DNA of 40,443 nucleotides. Origin: Chloroflexota bacterium. GTDB taxonomy: Bacteria; Chloroflexota; Anaerolineae; Aggregatilineales; Phototrophicaceae. The translations under genes were made by a program, and so were the position numbers. Numbering within the stretch: position 1 is the first letter of the stretch; every line of letters begins with the position of its first letter. The stretch spans positions 1-40,443 of the forward strand of contig JAPPMO010000098.1 of the NCBI GenBank assembly GCA_028873975.1, read 5' to 3'. Of this stretch, positions 19,153 to 31,500 are shown in pieces. The notes beneath the pieces were generated by a model. The model was not told the origin of the DNA, ran no database searches, and worked only from the letters and a program-made list of their open reading frames with translations.

Positions 19153-20481
19153 ATGAATAAAATCATCAATCCCCGAACGCCAAAGGGATTCCGCGATTTT
19201 TTGCCGGAGACCATGTTGCGTCGCCAATATGTCATTGAGGCCATCACCGATGTATTTCATCGCTTCGGATTCGAACCGCTTGATACACCCATCCTCGAAT
19301 TGCGCGAGACATTACTCGGCAAATATGGCGAAGATGCTGAGAAACTGATTTTCAGCGCGCAGCACGGGCGCAGCAGTAAGGACCCGCTTGCGATGCGCTA
19401 CGATTTGACCGTTCCTCTGGCGCGAGTTGTCGCACAGTACGAGAGCGAACTGAGCTTCCCTTTCAAGCGCTATCATATCGCGCCGGTATTCCGTGGAGAA
19501 CGACCGCAAAGAGGGCGCTATCGCGAATTCTGTCAATGCGACGCGGATATCGTCGGCGTCGCTGGCATTGAGGCTGACGCCGAAATCGTGACGATGATGC
19601 ACCGTATCCTGGATCGCTTGCAGTTTCCGCAATTCACCATCAAAATCAATCACCGCAAACTGCTGGCAGCCATTGGAGAATTTTCCGGCCTGCCGGATGC
19701 GCAGTTGCCCGATCTATATCGCAGCGTGGACAAATTCGACAAGATAGGCGCCGAGGGCGTGCGTCAAGAACTGATCGAACGCGCAGTCCAGCCCGACGCC
19801 GTCAGCCGGATGATGGATCTGCTGCAAGCATACGAGCCGGGCAGTGGAAACCTGAACCTGATCGCAGATGCGATCGGCGCCGGCGACAACGGGCTGGAGG
19901 ATCTGCGCGGGCTGGCAAATCTATTGTCCGATTCCGGCATCCCGACCAGATGCTACGACTTCGATTTCACCATGGTCCGCGGCCTCGGGTATTATACGGG
20001 TCCCATTTTCGAGACCGTGATTTCTCAGCCAAACCTGGGCAGCGTCACCGGCGGCGGACGTTACGATGAACTGATCGGCATGTTCCGCAAACAGAGCTTG
20101 CCTACAACCGGCACCTCGTTTGGCATTGAGCGCATCATTGACTTGATGGATGAGCTTGATCTGTATCCCGCGCATCTGGGCGGCACGCTGGTTCAGGTGC
20201 TGGTGGCTGTCTTCAGCCGAGAGACAAGCAAGCTATCCATGACAATCGCCAATCAATTGCGCGACGCCGGCATCAACACCGAACTCTACTTCGAGCCGCG
20301 CAAACTGGGTCGGCAGTTCAGCTATGCCGACAAGAAGGGCATTCCCATCGTCGCCATAGCGGGTCCCGATGAAATTGAAGCCGGGGCGGTCAAGCTTCGC
20401 AGGCTGCGCGACGGTGAAGAGCAAACGCGCTCGATATCCGACCTGGCAGGGGCTGTGACAGACATGCTGCGTGCCCATTGA
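19153..20481 (+). CDS. hisS: Histidyl-tRNA synthetase
   Basis: This 442-residue class II aminoacyl-tRNA synthetase charges tRNA-His in the cytoplasm. Recognisable landmarks are the N-terminal TPKGFRDFLPE, motif 2 with FRGERPQRGRYREF, the histidine-A signature RGLGYYTGPIFE, and motif 3 GTSFGIERI. A typical anticodon-binding domain occupies the last 100 or so residues. Length matches the bacterial family. The ATG at 19153 has AGAGGA six bases upstream. It stands alone between a terminator and the repeat-rich gap before malQ. No T-box or other leader is visible in the 150 bases upstream. Confidence 0.97.
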   Translation: MNKIINPRTPKGFRDFLPETMLRRQYVIEAITDVFHRFGFEPLDTPILELRETLLGKYGEDAEKLIFSAQHGRSSKDPLAMRYDLTVPLARVVAQYESELSFPFKRYHIAPVFRGERPQRGRYREFCQCDADIVGVAGIEADAEIVTMMHRILDRLQFPQFTIKINHRKLLAAIGEFSGLPDAQLPDLYRSVDKFDKIGAEGVRQELIERAVQPDAVSRMMDLLQAYEPGSGNLNLIADAIGAGDNGLEDLRGLANLLSDSGIPTRCYDFDFTMVRGLGYYTGPIFETVISQPNLGSVTGGGRYDELIGMFRKQSLPTTGTSFGIERIIDLMDELDLYPAHLGGTLVQVLVAVFSRETSKLSMTIANQLRDAGINTELYFEPRKLGRQFSYADKKGIPIVAIAGPDEIEAGAVKLRRLRDGEEQTRSISDLAGAVTDMLRAH

Positions 20482-20591
20482 GAACGGGTATAATCCGAAA
20501 ATTGCTGTCAAAGACCTTGACGCGCCTTATGAGAGCGAAACGCACTTAATGCGCCGGCGGCAAGGTTTCCAATAGTCACAGCTTCCAGTAC

Positions 20592-20756
20592 TGTATCGAA
20601 ATCGGTTGAAACAAAAAGCTTAACCACCGAGGGGCGCGTAGACACAGCCCTCCGACACCGAGAATTGGTTGCGAAATAGTCCTTTTCTTTGTGTGCTTCG
20701 TGTCTTCGTGGTGAAATTGAATGTGGCTCCATGGAATTTCAACCGAAAAGGATACC
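20592..20756 (+). repeat. Second-type palindromic element E6
   Basis: Ends TGTATCGAAATCGGTTGAAA (20592-20611) and, inverted, TTTCAACCGAAAAGGATAC (20737-20755) form imperfect terminal repeats that differ from those of E1-E4. Inside are ACCACCGAG, the nested motif GGGCGCGTAGACACAGCCC (20632-20650), ACACCGAG, and a right arm CTTCGTGTCTTCGTGGTG. The right part matches E5 at 27.1 kb. No flanking target duplication is visible. It occupies much of the 397-base gap between hisS and malQ; the rest of that gap shows no feature. Confidence 0.7.
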
Positions 20757-20878
20757 CTATCCAGATTCCGACGAACTGGCGAGCGCGGAGGGGGACGCTA
20801 ATCATTGCGTCTGCCTCCATTCTAAATTACTATGCCATGATCAACTGAAGCGCCAATTTTCTGCCCGGGCAATTCTTC

Positions 20879-22399
20879 ATGTTCTCACTTCCGCGTTCCA
20901 GCGGCATCTTGCTTCACCCTAGCTCCCTGCCGGGCAATTACGGTATCGGAGATCTGGGCGCCTCGGCCTATCGCTTTGTAGACTGGCTGGAAGCGCAGGG
21001 GCAATCGATCTGGCAAGTGCTGCCCCTCGGACCAACCAGTTATGGAGATTCTCCCTATCAAACGCTGTCCGCATTTGCCGGCAATCCCAATCTGATCAGT
21101 CTGGACAAGCTCGTCGAGGACGGCCTGCTGGAGAAAGGCGATTTGGCGGACGTTCCGCCCTTCCCGCGGGAACAGGTCGATTTCGGCTGGATCATTCCCT
21201 ACCACAACCAGAAGCTCGCGCTGGCGCAGCGCAACTTCGCGGGGGGCGCGAGTCCGCAGCTGAACTATGATTACGAAGAGTTCGTGAACGAGAACAGCGC
21301 TTGGCTTGATGATTTCGCCCTATTCGCCGCTTTGAAGCGGCAGCACAAGCTGCGTCCCTGGATCGAATGGGAAAGCGCGCTCCTGCGCCGCGATAAACAA
21401 GCGCTTGCGGATGCAAAGAAGAGTTGCGCCGGTCAAATCAGTTTGGAGCGCTTCCGGCAATGGCTGTTCTATCGGCAATGGTCTGCGCTCAAAGCATACG
21501 CCAACAGCAGAGGCTTGCAGTTGATCGGAGATCTGCCCATCTTCGTCGCCCATGACAGCGCCGATGTTTGGGCGAATCAGCGCGAGTACTTCCTGGACGG
21601 GCGGGGCAATCCAACGGTTGTGGCCGGCGTGCCGCCGGATTATTTCAGCCCGACCGGGCAGCGCTGGGGCAATCCGCTCTATCGCTGGGAAGTCATGGCT
21701 GCCGAAGGCTATCAATGGTGGATTCATCGCATCGAAACGCTGTTGCGGCTGGTGGACTTCATCCGCGTCGATCATTTCCGCGGCTTCGAGGCTTACTGGG
21801 AAATACCGTCGAGCGAAGCAACCGCGGTCAAGGGCAAATGGACAGCGGGACCGGGCGCCGCCTTCTTCCAGGCTTTGGAAAGGAACCTGGGCGACTTGCC
21901 GATCATCGCCGAAGACCTGGGAGTCATCACCCCGGGCGTCGAGAAGCTGCGCGACGACTTCGGCTTGCCCGGCATGAAGGTGCTGCAATTCGCCTTCAGC
22001 GACCCAGCCAATCCATTCTTGCCGCATAATCATCCGCGAAACTGTATCGTTTACACTGGCACGCACGACAACAACACCACGCGCGGCTGGTGGGCTAGCG
22101 AGCTTGACGATAACACTCGCAGCTTCGTGAAAGAGTACCTCGGGCACGATGTGCATGATATCGTCTGGACATTGGCGCGGATGGGGATGCGTTCGCCGGC
22201 GCAGGCATTTATCATGCCGATGCAAGATCTGCTCGGTCTGTCAGGGGACGCGCGCATGAATACGCCGGGAAAAGAGGCTGGAAACTGGACCTGGCGCTTT
22301 ACCGAGGGGGCTTACGCGCATCCCGGCCAGGACTCGTTACGTCATTTCACCTGGCTTTATCAGCGACATCCAAAACAACAAAAGGAAACTGGCCAATGA
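20879..22399 (+). CDS. malQ: 4-alpha-glucanotransferase (amylomaltase, GH77)
   Basis: This 506-residue cytoplasmic enzyme disproportionates maltodextrins by moving alpha-1,4-glucan segments and releasing glucose. The GH77 fold is clear from HPSSLPGNYGIGDLG and GDLPIFVAHDSADVW. The 250s-type loop is VPPDYFSPTGQRWGNPLY. The catalytic residues are all present: nucleophile D298 (IRVDHFRG), acid/base E345 (IAEDLG) and D397 (GTHDNNT). The length is normal. ATG 20879 begins the recognisable family sequence but has only a weak ribosome site. The stop overlaps the start of the GH13 gene by 4 bases (ATGA), so the two act together in maltodextrin or glycogen breakdown. Confidence 0.96.
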   Translation: MFSLPRSSGILLHPSSLPGNYGIGDLGASAYRFVDWLEAQGQSIWQVLPLGPTSYGDSPYQTLSAFAGNPNLISLDKLVEDGLLEKGDLADVPPFPREQVDFGWIIPYHNQKLALAQRNFAGGASPQLNYDYEEFVNENSAWLDDFALFAALKRQHKLRPWIEWESALLRRDKQALADAKKSCAGQISLERFRQWLFYRQWSALKAYANSRGLQLIGDLPIFVAHDSADVWANQREYFLDGRGNPTVVAGVPPDYFSPTGQRWGNPLYRWEVMAAEGYQWWIHRIETLLRLVDFIRVDHFRGFEAYWEIPSSEATAVKGKWTAGPGAAFFQALERNLGDLPIIAEDLGVITPGVEKLRDDFGLPGMKVLQFAFSDPANPFLPHNHPRNCIVYTGTHDNNTTRGWWASELDDNTRSFVKEYLGHDVHDIVWTLARMGMRSPAQAFIMPMQDLLGLSGDARMNTPGKEAGNWTWRFTEGAYAHPGQDSLRHFTWLYQRHPKQQKETGQ

Positions 22400-25300
22400 G
22401 CGTCTTAGCAAATTGGACGCGCTACGTTCATCACGATAGTTCGGAGCGCTACCTCAGCAATCCACTGCCAGATATCGGCGAAACGATCACGGCGCGTATC
22501 CGCGTATCCTCGGCAGCTGATATCCGCGCCCTGTATTTGCGCAGCCGACCCGACGGCGAGTGGCGGCGGATACGAATGACAAAGTCCGGTTCCGATCAAT
22601 ATTACGACTGGTGGTCAGCCGAATTGCCGATCACCATGCACCACAACAACTACTGTTTCCATTTCTTGACCGAGGCGGGTTCTTTCTATTTCAATCAGTT
22701 CGGCATCAGCCCCGTCGACAGCCCCGACTGGTTCAATTTTACCGTTCTCGGCGACTATGCCGCGCCATTATGGGTTCGGGAGCAGATCTTCTATCAGATC
22801 TTTCCCGAGCGCTTTGCCAATGGCGAGCCCGCCAATGACCGCCAAACCGGTGAGCCAACCTTGATGGGCCAGCCGGTCATCAAGCGCGAATGGGGCGATC
22901 TGCCGCGTCCGTTTGAAGAAGCGGGCAATGTCGATTTCTTCGGCGGGGATTTGCAAGGCGTCACGCACAACCTGGATTATCTGGAAGACCTGGGCGTGAC
23001 CGCGATCTATCTCAACCCGATCTTTGATGCCGAAACCAATCACTTTTATCTCGTTCGTGATTTCAATCGAATTGCTGATTGCCTCGGCGGGGACGAGGCA
23101 CTGCGAGATCTGCGCCGGGCGATGAGCGCGCGCGACATGAAGCTGATCCTGGATTTCACGCCCAACCATATCGGCTTCTGCCATCCCTGGGTATTGGCTG
23201 CCAGGGAAGACCCGGATTGTCAATCTGGCCAGTACTTCTATAGACATCCCGATACCGGTGAAATTGCGAGCTGGCTTGGCATAAAATACTTGGCAAAGCT
23301 CAATTACAACAGCCAGCAGCTGCGGGGGCAGATTTACCGCGACGCGGACAGTTCCATGCGCAAATGGCTGCGGCCGCCGTACAGCATTGACGGCTACCGC
23401 CTCGATGTCGCCAATATGACCGGCAATTTCTGGCATACGCAGTGCGACAGCGAGGTCTGGCGGGACATGCGCGCGGCTGTCAAAGAGGAGAATCCGCGCG
23501 CGTACATGATGGGAGAATTCTTCCAGGACAGCAGCGCCCACCTGCAGGGCGATGAGTTGGACGCGTCGATGAACTACCAGGGATTCAACACGCCCGTTCG
23601 CCGCTGGCTGGGCAAGGGCGATCACGGCGTCGCGCAAAACGAGCCTTTCGGCGATCGCAATCCGCTGCCGACGGAAGATCTGGCTTTGCAATGGCGACAA
23701 TACTTGACAGCCATTCCCTATGTCATCGCTCTGCAGCAGTTCAACCAGATCGGCAGCCACGACATCAGCCGTCCCTTGCGCGTCACAGAAGGAGACCGCG
23801 ACTTGGTCAAAGCCGGCGCGGCGCTGCTGATGGGCTTCCCGGGCGCGCCTTGCATCTACTATGGCGACGAAGTCGGTTTGGACGGTGGACACGATCCGGA
23901 TAATCGCCGCTGCATGCCCTGGGATGAGCGTGAATGGGATCGCGATTTGCGCGCTTTCCACCAAAAGCTGATCCGCATTCGCAAGCGCTCTGAGGCACTC
24001 AAAAATGGCGGGTTCCAAAACTTGTATGCGGAGGGCGATCTGATCGCCTTTCAGCGGCAATCCCTCGCTCAACAAATAATCGTGGTCGCTTTCCGAGGCG
24101 CGGACGGCGGGCCCGCCGTCAAGCTCGATATGGTTTTGGCCAACATCGCTGACGGCAGGACACTTACCGATCTGCTCGGCGGCAAGCAGTATGTCGTCAA
24201 AAACGGCAGCTTGCGGCTGGAGGACCTTCGTCATGGTCAGGCGCTCTTCCTGCGCGCGGATTAGCGAGCCAAACGGTCGGGCTGGAGCGTATTTTGCGAG
24301 CTTCACTTGATAAACCAGCGCGAGCGCGTTTGTCGAGGACTGGGAACAATGGACCAACGCAGCGTCTTTTTTGAAGAATGGATCCGCAGCCTGCGCGAGC
24401 AATACAAGCATGTCTTGCGTCAAGATGACCGCGTGACCTTGCCTACCTTGACCGCGGTCATGATTGATGTCGGATTCAGCGAAGACGAATTGGCGCAATT
24501 GCGCGTCGAAGCGACCAAGCATGCCGATAAACTTGGCTCGGATCTTATGGCGGACATGGAGATCCTGGAGCATACACTGCCGCACGCGGCGGAATGTCTT
24601 TGCCCGGTCTGTACTCGAATAAACGAGAGTCCTGCCGACGCCGACGATCAGCCTGTGCCGATTGACCCGAAACAAGAGCCGGTTGAACCCGGAAGCGCGT
24701 TGGGAGCCGCCGCGCTTGAAAACATCGAAACGAGCGAAACGAGCGAAAGTAATGACGAACCCGACCCCCTGACCTTCGAAGACAGTTTGGCCGCGGGGGA
24801 AAACGAAGCAAGCGACAATGAAGCCCCCGTCGATTCCGGCGCTGACGACAATGATGTCGACAAGCCACAGCAGATGAACCTTTTTTAGCCATGCCGATCA
24901 CCGATGACGACCGCAAATGGATGCGCGCCGCCCTGCGCGAGGCGGAAAATGCTTTAGAGTCCGACGACGTGCCGATCGGGGCGATCGCAGTGCATAAAGG
25001 TCGGATCATCGGGCGTGGCTACAACCGCCGCGAAGCTGACCAAGACCCAACCGCCCACGCCGAGATGATCGCTTTGAGGCAGGCGGCCAATTTTCTGGGT
25101 CAATGGCGGCTGGAGAACGTGACACTCTACTGTACGCTGGAACCCTGCGCGATGTGCGCCGGCGCTCTGGTCTTGGCCCGCGTGCCGCGTCTGGTCTATG
25201 CGGCTATCGATCCCAAAGCCGGCGCCGCCGGCAGCGTTATGGATGTCACAAGGCACCATCGACTCAACCACCACACGCAAGTCGAACATGGCGTTCTCGC

Positions 25301-25489
25301 GGAAGAGGCAGCTGAACAAATACGCGCGTTTTTTCGCAAGCTGCGCGCCAGCGGGCAAGCCTAGCGCGCCACGCGCTTCGACAAAGATAGTGTTTTCATT
25401 TTCTGCGGGGAGTGTATACTGGGGCGCTGCTGTGGGAGAGGTGCCAGAGTGGACGATTGGGACTGTCTCGAAAACAGTTGTACCCTCCG

Positions 25490-25521
<32 letters not shown>

Positions 25522-28500
25522 ATCATGCGCGGCGAATAAGTCAGAATCAATGGGGCGAGCGGCGGCGCTCGCCCCGTCTATTGCGCGGGCTAGTTGCCCA
25601 TTTGCATCATCATTGCCAGCGGCAAGATGAACGCGTCTTGGGGAATCTCGACGATCACTGGTTCGTTGAAGTCGCTCTGATCCAAGGTCAATGCCATTGA
25701 CATTTCGCTTGCGCCGTCCATCTCCATAGACAGTTCCGTGCGATAGGTATAATGATCGCTCAAGCCGATGGACTGCCGCATGTTCAGCGTCGCGTTGTCC
25801 AATTGCTGGCGCATGGCGGCGATCTCGGCCGCATCCAGCGCGGTCGTGCCTTGGTAGGCTTCGACGACCATGTCCGCGAAGTGGTTCATTTCCAGCGAGC
25901 TTTCAAAGACGGCCACTGCAAGTCCATTCACTTCGCTGTTGGCTAAACGGGTGATTGTTGTCGCAGCTTCTTCAACATCCGCCCAGCTGCCGGCGTCAGC
26001 GGGCAATTCTTGGTCCGCGCCAATCCCGAGCAAGTCGGTCATGTCCGGGTCGGAAGCCAGCAGCGACATCATGCCATTGGCGTCCAGCCCGATCCATTCC
26101 ATGCCTTCCATGGGCTGGTCCATCAACTCTCCCAGCGCGCCGGCGCCAAGAACAATTACGCCGTCTTTCATGAGCAGATGAAGGGGGATGTCGCTACTTT
26201 CCCCATCGGCAGCCAGTTGTATATCAGCACGAATCTCTCCGGTCAGCCCGGCTATGAAGGCATCCAACTGCGCAATCGCGTCTTCCGGCAGCGACAGGCC
26301 AGAGGAGTTGTTCAGCTGCTCTTCCAATGCCAGGACGCCCGCCAGCGCCTCGGGAGCGATGGCGAATCCGCCTTGCCCGTCCACGGACAGGCTCATCGCA
26401 TAGGAGTCGTCAAGCCCCGCATAATCCAAGGTCATCGACATGCCGAACGCGAAGGAAGAGACGGCATCCATCACCGTCTTATTATCGCGGAGAATCTGGC
26501 AGTCCGCCTCCGCAAGATCACCGCAAATCACATGGCTTGTCTGGTCCGTTTGCGCGCCAACGACAGGCGCAAGCGCAAGAACCGCGATCGCCAGCGCGAT
26601 GTAGATCCATCTTGTGAACATTGTCTCTCCTTTATCAACACGTTGGTCCACAGCCTTACTATACATCACAAAGACAGCAAGTTTCCCCCCTAAATCTAAG
26701 GGCAATCGCATCAAAATAATTTTTTCACCACCGAGGACACCGAGGGTCGCGTAGACACTGACCGGCAGCACCGAGTTTAAGCTTATTTGTCGGCTGTCCC
26801 TCTAATTCCGTCACCTGAATACGGCGAGGTCGCCAGCGAAACTTCATTTGTGGTTGAAAAGCAAGCCTGAAACATAACATGAGCTATGTTCCGTTGCTTT
26901 TCTCGGTGCCCTCGGTGGTTAATAATCAGTCCAATTTCGTACCATGTCAGTCGCCACATTTTGATGCAATTGCCCTGCCCTAAATCTAAGGGGTATCTCT
27001 AGCTACGGCATTTTGACGATGAGAGTTGCATTAGAAAACCGCTTATACCAGAGCAATCACATCAGATTTTTCTAAGCACCGCGAACACCGAGGACACTGA
27101 GAATTGCTTGCGAAATAGTCCTATTCTTTGTGTCCTTCGTGTCTTTGTGGTGAAACTGAATGCGGCTCATTTGAATTTCAACCGAATTCGATACATTACC
27201 AACATTAGCGCCCGTGCCGATGTCTGCTATACTCGAATCTTGTGCCGACCGTAACACGCGAACGAGGAAGAATGAAGACGATCACCGTGTTTGGCAGCTC
27301 CCAAGTCCGCCCAGACCAACCCCTGTATGATACGGCGGTCGAAATCGGCGCGGGCCTCGCTCGCGCGGGTTACAAGGTCATGACCGGCGGTTATTACGGC
27401 ATGATGGAAGCGGTCAGCAAAGGCGCGCGTCAAGCAGACGGGCACGTGATCGGCGTGACCACCGACCAGATCGGCAAGCGTTTCAACGTAGAGCCAAACG
27501 CCTACAATTGCGAAATCGTACACTTTGCGGACCTGCGAGATCGTCTCTTGTACATGGTCGAACAAGCCGATGCCTATTTGGCGATGCCCGGCGGAACCGG
27601 CACCTTGCACGAGATCGCCGAGACCTGGGAATTGATGCGCATCGGCGGCATCCCGGACCGACCTTTCATTTGCTTTGGCGGTCTATGGCAAGGCATCATT
27701 GCAGCGTTGCAGGCAAGCCCCTACCTCGGCGCCGGTTACCAGGGCATGATTACTATCGCGCGCACGAGGGAAGAGGTATTCTTGCATCTCAATGGCGCGG
27801 ATGGCGACAGGCGGGAATAAGCAAATGAAATGGGCAACGCTGCTGCCAAGGCGACGGGAAGAAGACGCACTTTTCAATCGCAGCGCGCTATCACCGCTTG
27901 CCTGTTGCCACCACGGCCAGGGAGGGAATGCCAGCCGGCAGTTGGGCGGTATGACATTGACAGGCTCATTTCGCCTGACGCTACGCAGGGGAATCACCCG
28001 GAAAACAGCGCAGACCACACTGGCTTTGGCGGCGCTTCTATTTTCTTTATGGTGTTTGACCGAAACTCAAGTAACCGCGCAAGAGAATCCGCCTTCCCAG
28101 GTTGACGCGCGGGAACAACCGCTGCAAGCCTGGCTGCCGGTTCCGCTGATATCCGACGAATCCGGCCTCGCTTTTGCGCTCTTGCAAGAACACACAAGCA
28201 TCTTCTCCTCCAACAACAACATAGACGTCGAATACCGCATCAAGGATGTTGGCGTGACCGGAGGAATCATGTCGTCTATTCGCTCCGCAAGCGAGGTAGC
28301 CCCCGGCGCCCTGCCGGATGTCGCTCTGATCCGCCGGCGCGACTTCACGCCGACGCAGGCGCGGCAGTATCTGTACTCGATGGAGACTCTGTTCTCGTCG
28401 GCGCTCATTAGCGACCTGGGAATCGCGCTGGAATTCGGCCAGATCCCGCAGGACGGCGGCATGGCGCTGTATGGCTTGCCATATTTCTTTGAAGTATTGC

Positions 28501-31500
28501 ACGCGGTCTCTACGCAGCCGCTGGCCGATGCGGCGCTTGGGGTCCGTTTCGACGATGTGCTTTCTCACGGCGCTACGCTACTTTTCCCGGCAGCGCGCAG
28601 CACCGGCTTGAACCAAACATTTTATCTTCAATATCTGGCCGCGGGCGGTTCCGCTTCCCGCAACGATGTCGTCGCAATTGATGAAGGCGCGCTTTTTGCC
28701 GTTTTGGAGTTCTATGAGCAACTTGTAAAGCAAGGGCTTATTCCGATCGACGTACTCAGCTATCAGGCACCCGCCGATTATCGGCCGGAATTTGTCAGCG
28801 GCGCAGATCCGGCGAAGGTGGCCGTATTTGCTTCAAGCGAATACTTGTCAATGCTGGACCAGCATGACATCAAATTGTTCCCATCCAACATACCAACCAC
28901 CAATGGCGAAAGCCTGGCAACGCGCGATGGCTGGCTGTGGGTAATCATCACGCCCGATCAAACCCGCCAGACGCTCTCGGCTCGTTTTCTGGAATGGATG
29001 ACCGAGCCCGCGTTTCATGCCGAATTCGCAAAGGCGCTGTATCAACTGCCCACGCAGCCCGCGATATTGCGGGATAGCTTGCCGGAAAACGTCGATCATC
29101 AATTCTTTGAAGACCTCTTGTACAAGGGTATTTTGCCCCTGCCGGAAAGCGAGGGCGGCTCTGCCCCGCGGATCATGCAAGAGGCTTTTGCCCGGGTCTT
29201 GCATGGCGAAGCCAGCGCCGCATCCGCAACTCGACAAGTAATGAGCCAGTTCGGCGGCCGTTAAGGGGCAAGCGCCTTCTGATAGAAACGGTGAGTCTTG
29301 TAGATTTTGCTGCCCAAATTGACGCTGATGCCAATCAACGGGTTTGTCTCCAGAATCCAGCCGGAATCCAGATAGTCATATTGCGAAGGCAATAGCGCCT
29401 TCATCAAAGCCAGAAACATCGCCAACTCGACGCCTCTATTGCGGTATTCTTTTTTGACGCCCATCAAGGGCATACGCACGCCGCGGATCGACTTTCGGAT
29501 CTTCCAGTGCCAAGCCACCTGCGCCATCGTCAGAACTTCCGGCAGTCCCGGCCGCGGATAGGCGCGCTGCAGCGGCTCGTTGAAATTGGGAATCGAGAGC
29601 GCAAAGCCGACTGGCTCGCCAGCGATTTCGGCGAAACATGCCAGGTCTGGCTCCACCAGCATCCCCAAGTCGTCTACCAAAGCCTGCAATTCCGCCTCGT
29701 TCATTGGGATGAATCCCCAATTCTGTTCCCAGGCGGCATTGTATATTTCCCGAAAGCGCCTGAATTCGTTTTTCTTGTCGCGCCCGTTGAACTTGCGCAC
29801 GCTAATACCGCTGCGCTTGGCCGCGCGGCCAACCAACCGTTCCAGACGAGTCAAAGTATCGTTGGCTTCAATCAAGTCGCGATCCATGTACAAGCAATGC
29901 AGATCCATCGCCTTTTCGAAACCCGCGGACTCTAGCAGTTTCTGATAGAAAGGCGGGTTATAGGGCATCATAATCACGGGGCGGGAGAAGTTGTCGATGA
30001 GCAATCCGCATTCCTCGTTGGTCGTAAATGTCGCGGGTCCGCGTATGGCTGCAGCGCCCCTTTCTTTCACCCAATGGCAGGCGGCTTCGAGCAAAGCGTG
30101 AGCAACCTCCGGCTCGTCGACCGTCTCGAACATGCCGAAGAAACCGATATTCTCGTCCTGGTAACGATTGTGTTCGTGGTTGATGAAAGCGACAACCGTT
30201 CCCAGCATACGGCTGCCTCGCCAAGCCGCAAGATATTCGCCCTCCATGTATTGCCAGGCGGGATGCTTGGCTTTGTCCAGCAATTGACGCCGCATGGAAA
30301 GCAAGGGCGGCACCCAATTCGGGTCTGCCGCGTAATGGCGCCAGGGGAAACGGAAGAAGTCGTCAAATTCGCGTCGGTCAGCTAGAGGTCGAATCTCGAT
30401 CAAAGGGAGTCTTCACTTTCATGAATTGCGCAAAGCACTGCTTCCCCATGCGGCAGGGCAATTGCATCAAAATGATAGCGGCTGAAATGGTGGGAATCTA
30501 AACCAAATATTAACCACAGAGAACACAGAGGACACAGAGAAAAACACAAAATGTCTTATTTCAAGTGCGTTTTCGGGTGAAAAATCACGTTTCGCTTATA
30601 ACCCTTTCTTATGCTTAGTCCCGGATTTTAGAAGAAATGTCGTCTGAACACCAACGAACTCTGTGCGCTCTGCGCACTCTGTGTTGAAAAAATTTGATGC
30701 GATTGCCCTGCCCATGCGGGAAAATATCTTGACAGTCGATTTTCTGTCTGATATTATACTGCATCATCATTCCGTAGTAGCTCAATTGGCAGAGCAATCG
30801 GCTGTTAACCGATCGGTTCTTGGTTCAAGTCCAAGCTACGGAGCAAATCACATGCCCCGCTTGGGGCATTTTCATTTTACGCGATTCAAATCGTAGATCA
30901 GACGCAAACCGTCCAGCGTCAATTCGGGCGCGACATGGCTGATCCGCTTAATATGCGTTTTGAACAGCGGCGCCAATCCGCCCGTCGCCACGACCTGGGT
31001 TTCCTCGCAATCAAGCTCCCTAAGTATGCGAAGCAGCAGACTGTCGATCATGCCGACGTAGCCCCAGAATATGCCAGATTGCATCGCATGCATCGTATTG
31101 CGGCCAATCGGATTCGGCGGCGGTACTAACTCCACTTTGTGCAATTGGGCGGCGCGGCTCACCAGCGCATCGTGGGCGAGGCCGATGCCCAGCGACAATG
31201 CGCCTCCTATGTATTCGTTATCCGCTGAAAGCACATCAAAGTTCGTTGAGGTGCCGAAGTCTACACTGACTGCCGGCGCGCCGAAGAGTTGCGAAAGCGC
31301 CACAGCGTTGCACAAGCGATCGGCGCCGGCTTGTTCGGGCATGTCAATAGCGATTTCGATGCCCAAGGGCGTCGCGCTGTTGACCGTCAGCGCTTCGATC
31401 GCCAGATACCGCCAAGTCAATTCCTGGAAGGTAGGCGTCAACGCTGGAACAACGCTGCTCATGACAACGCCCCCGATCCGCTGATGGGCGACATCGGCCG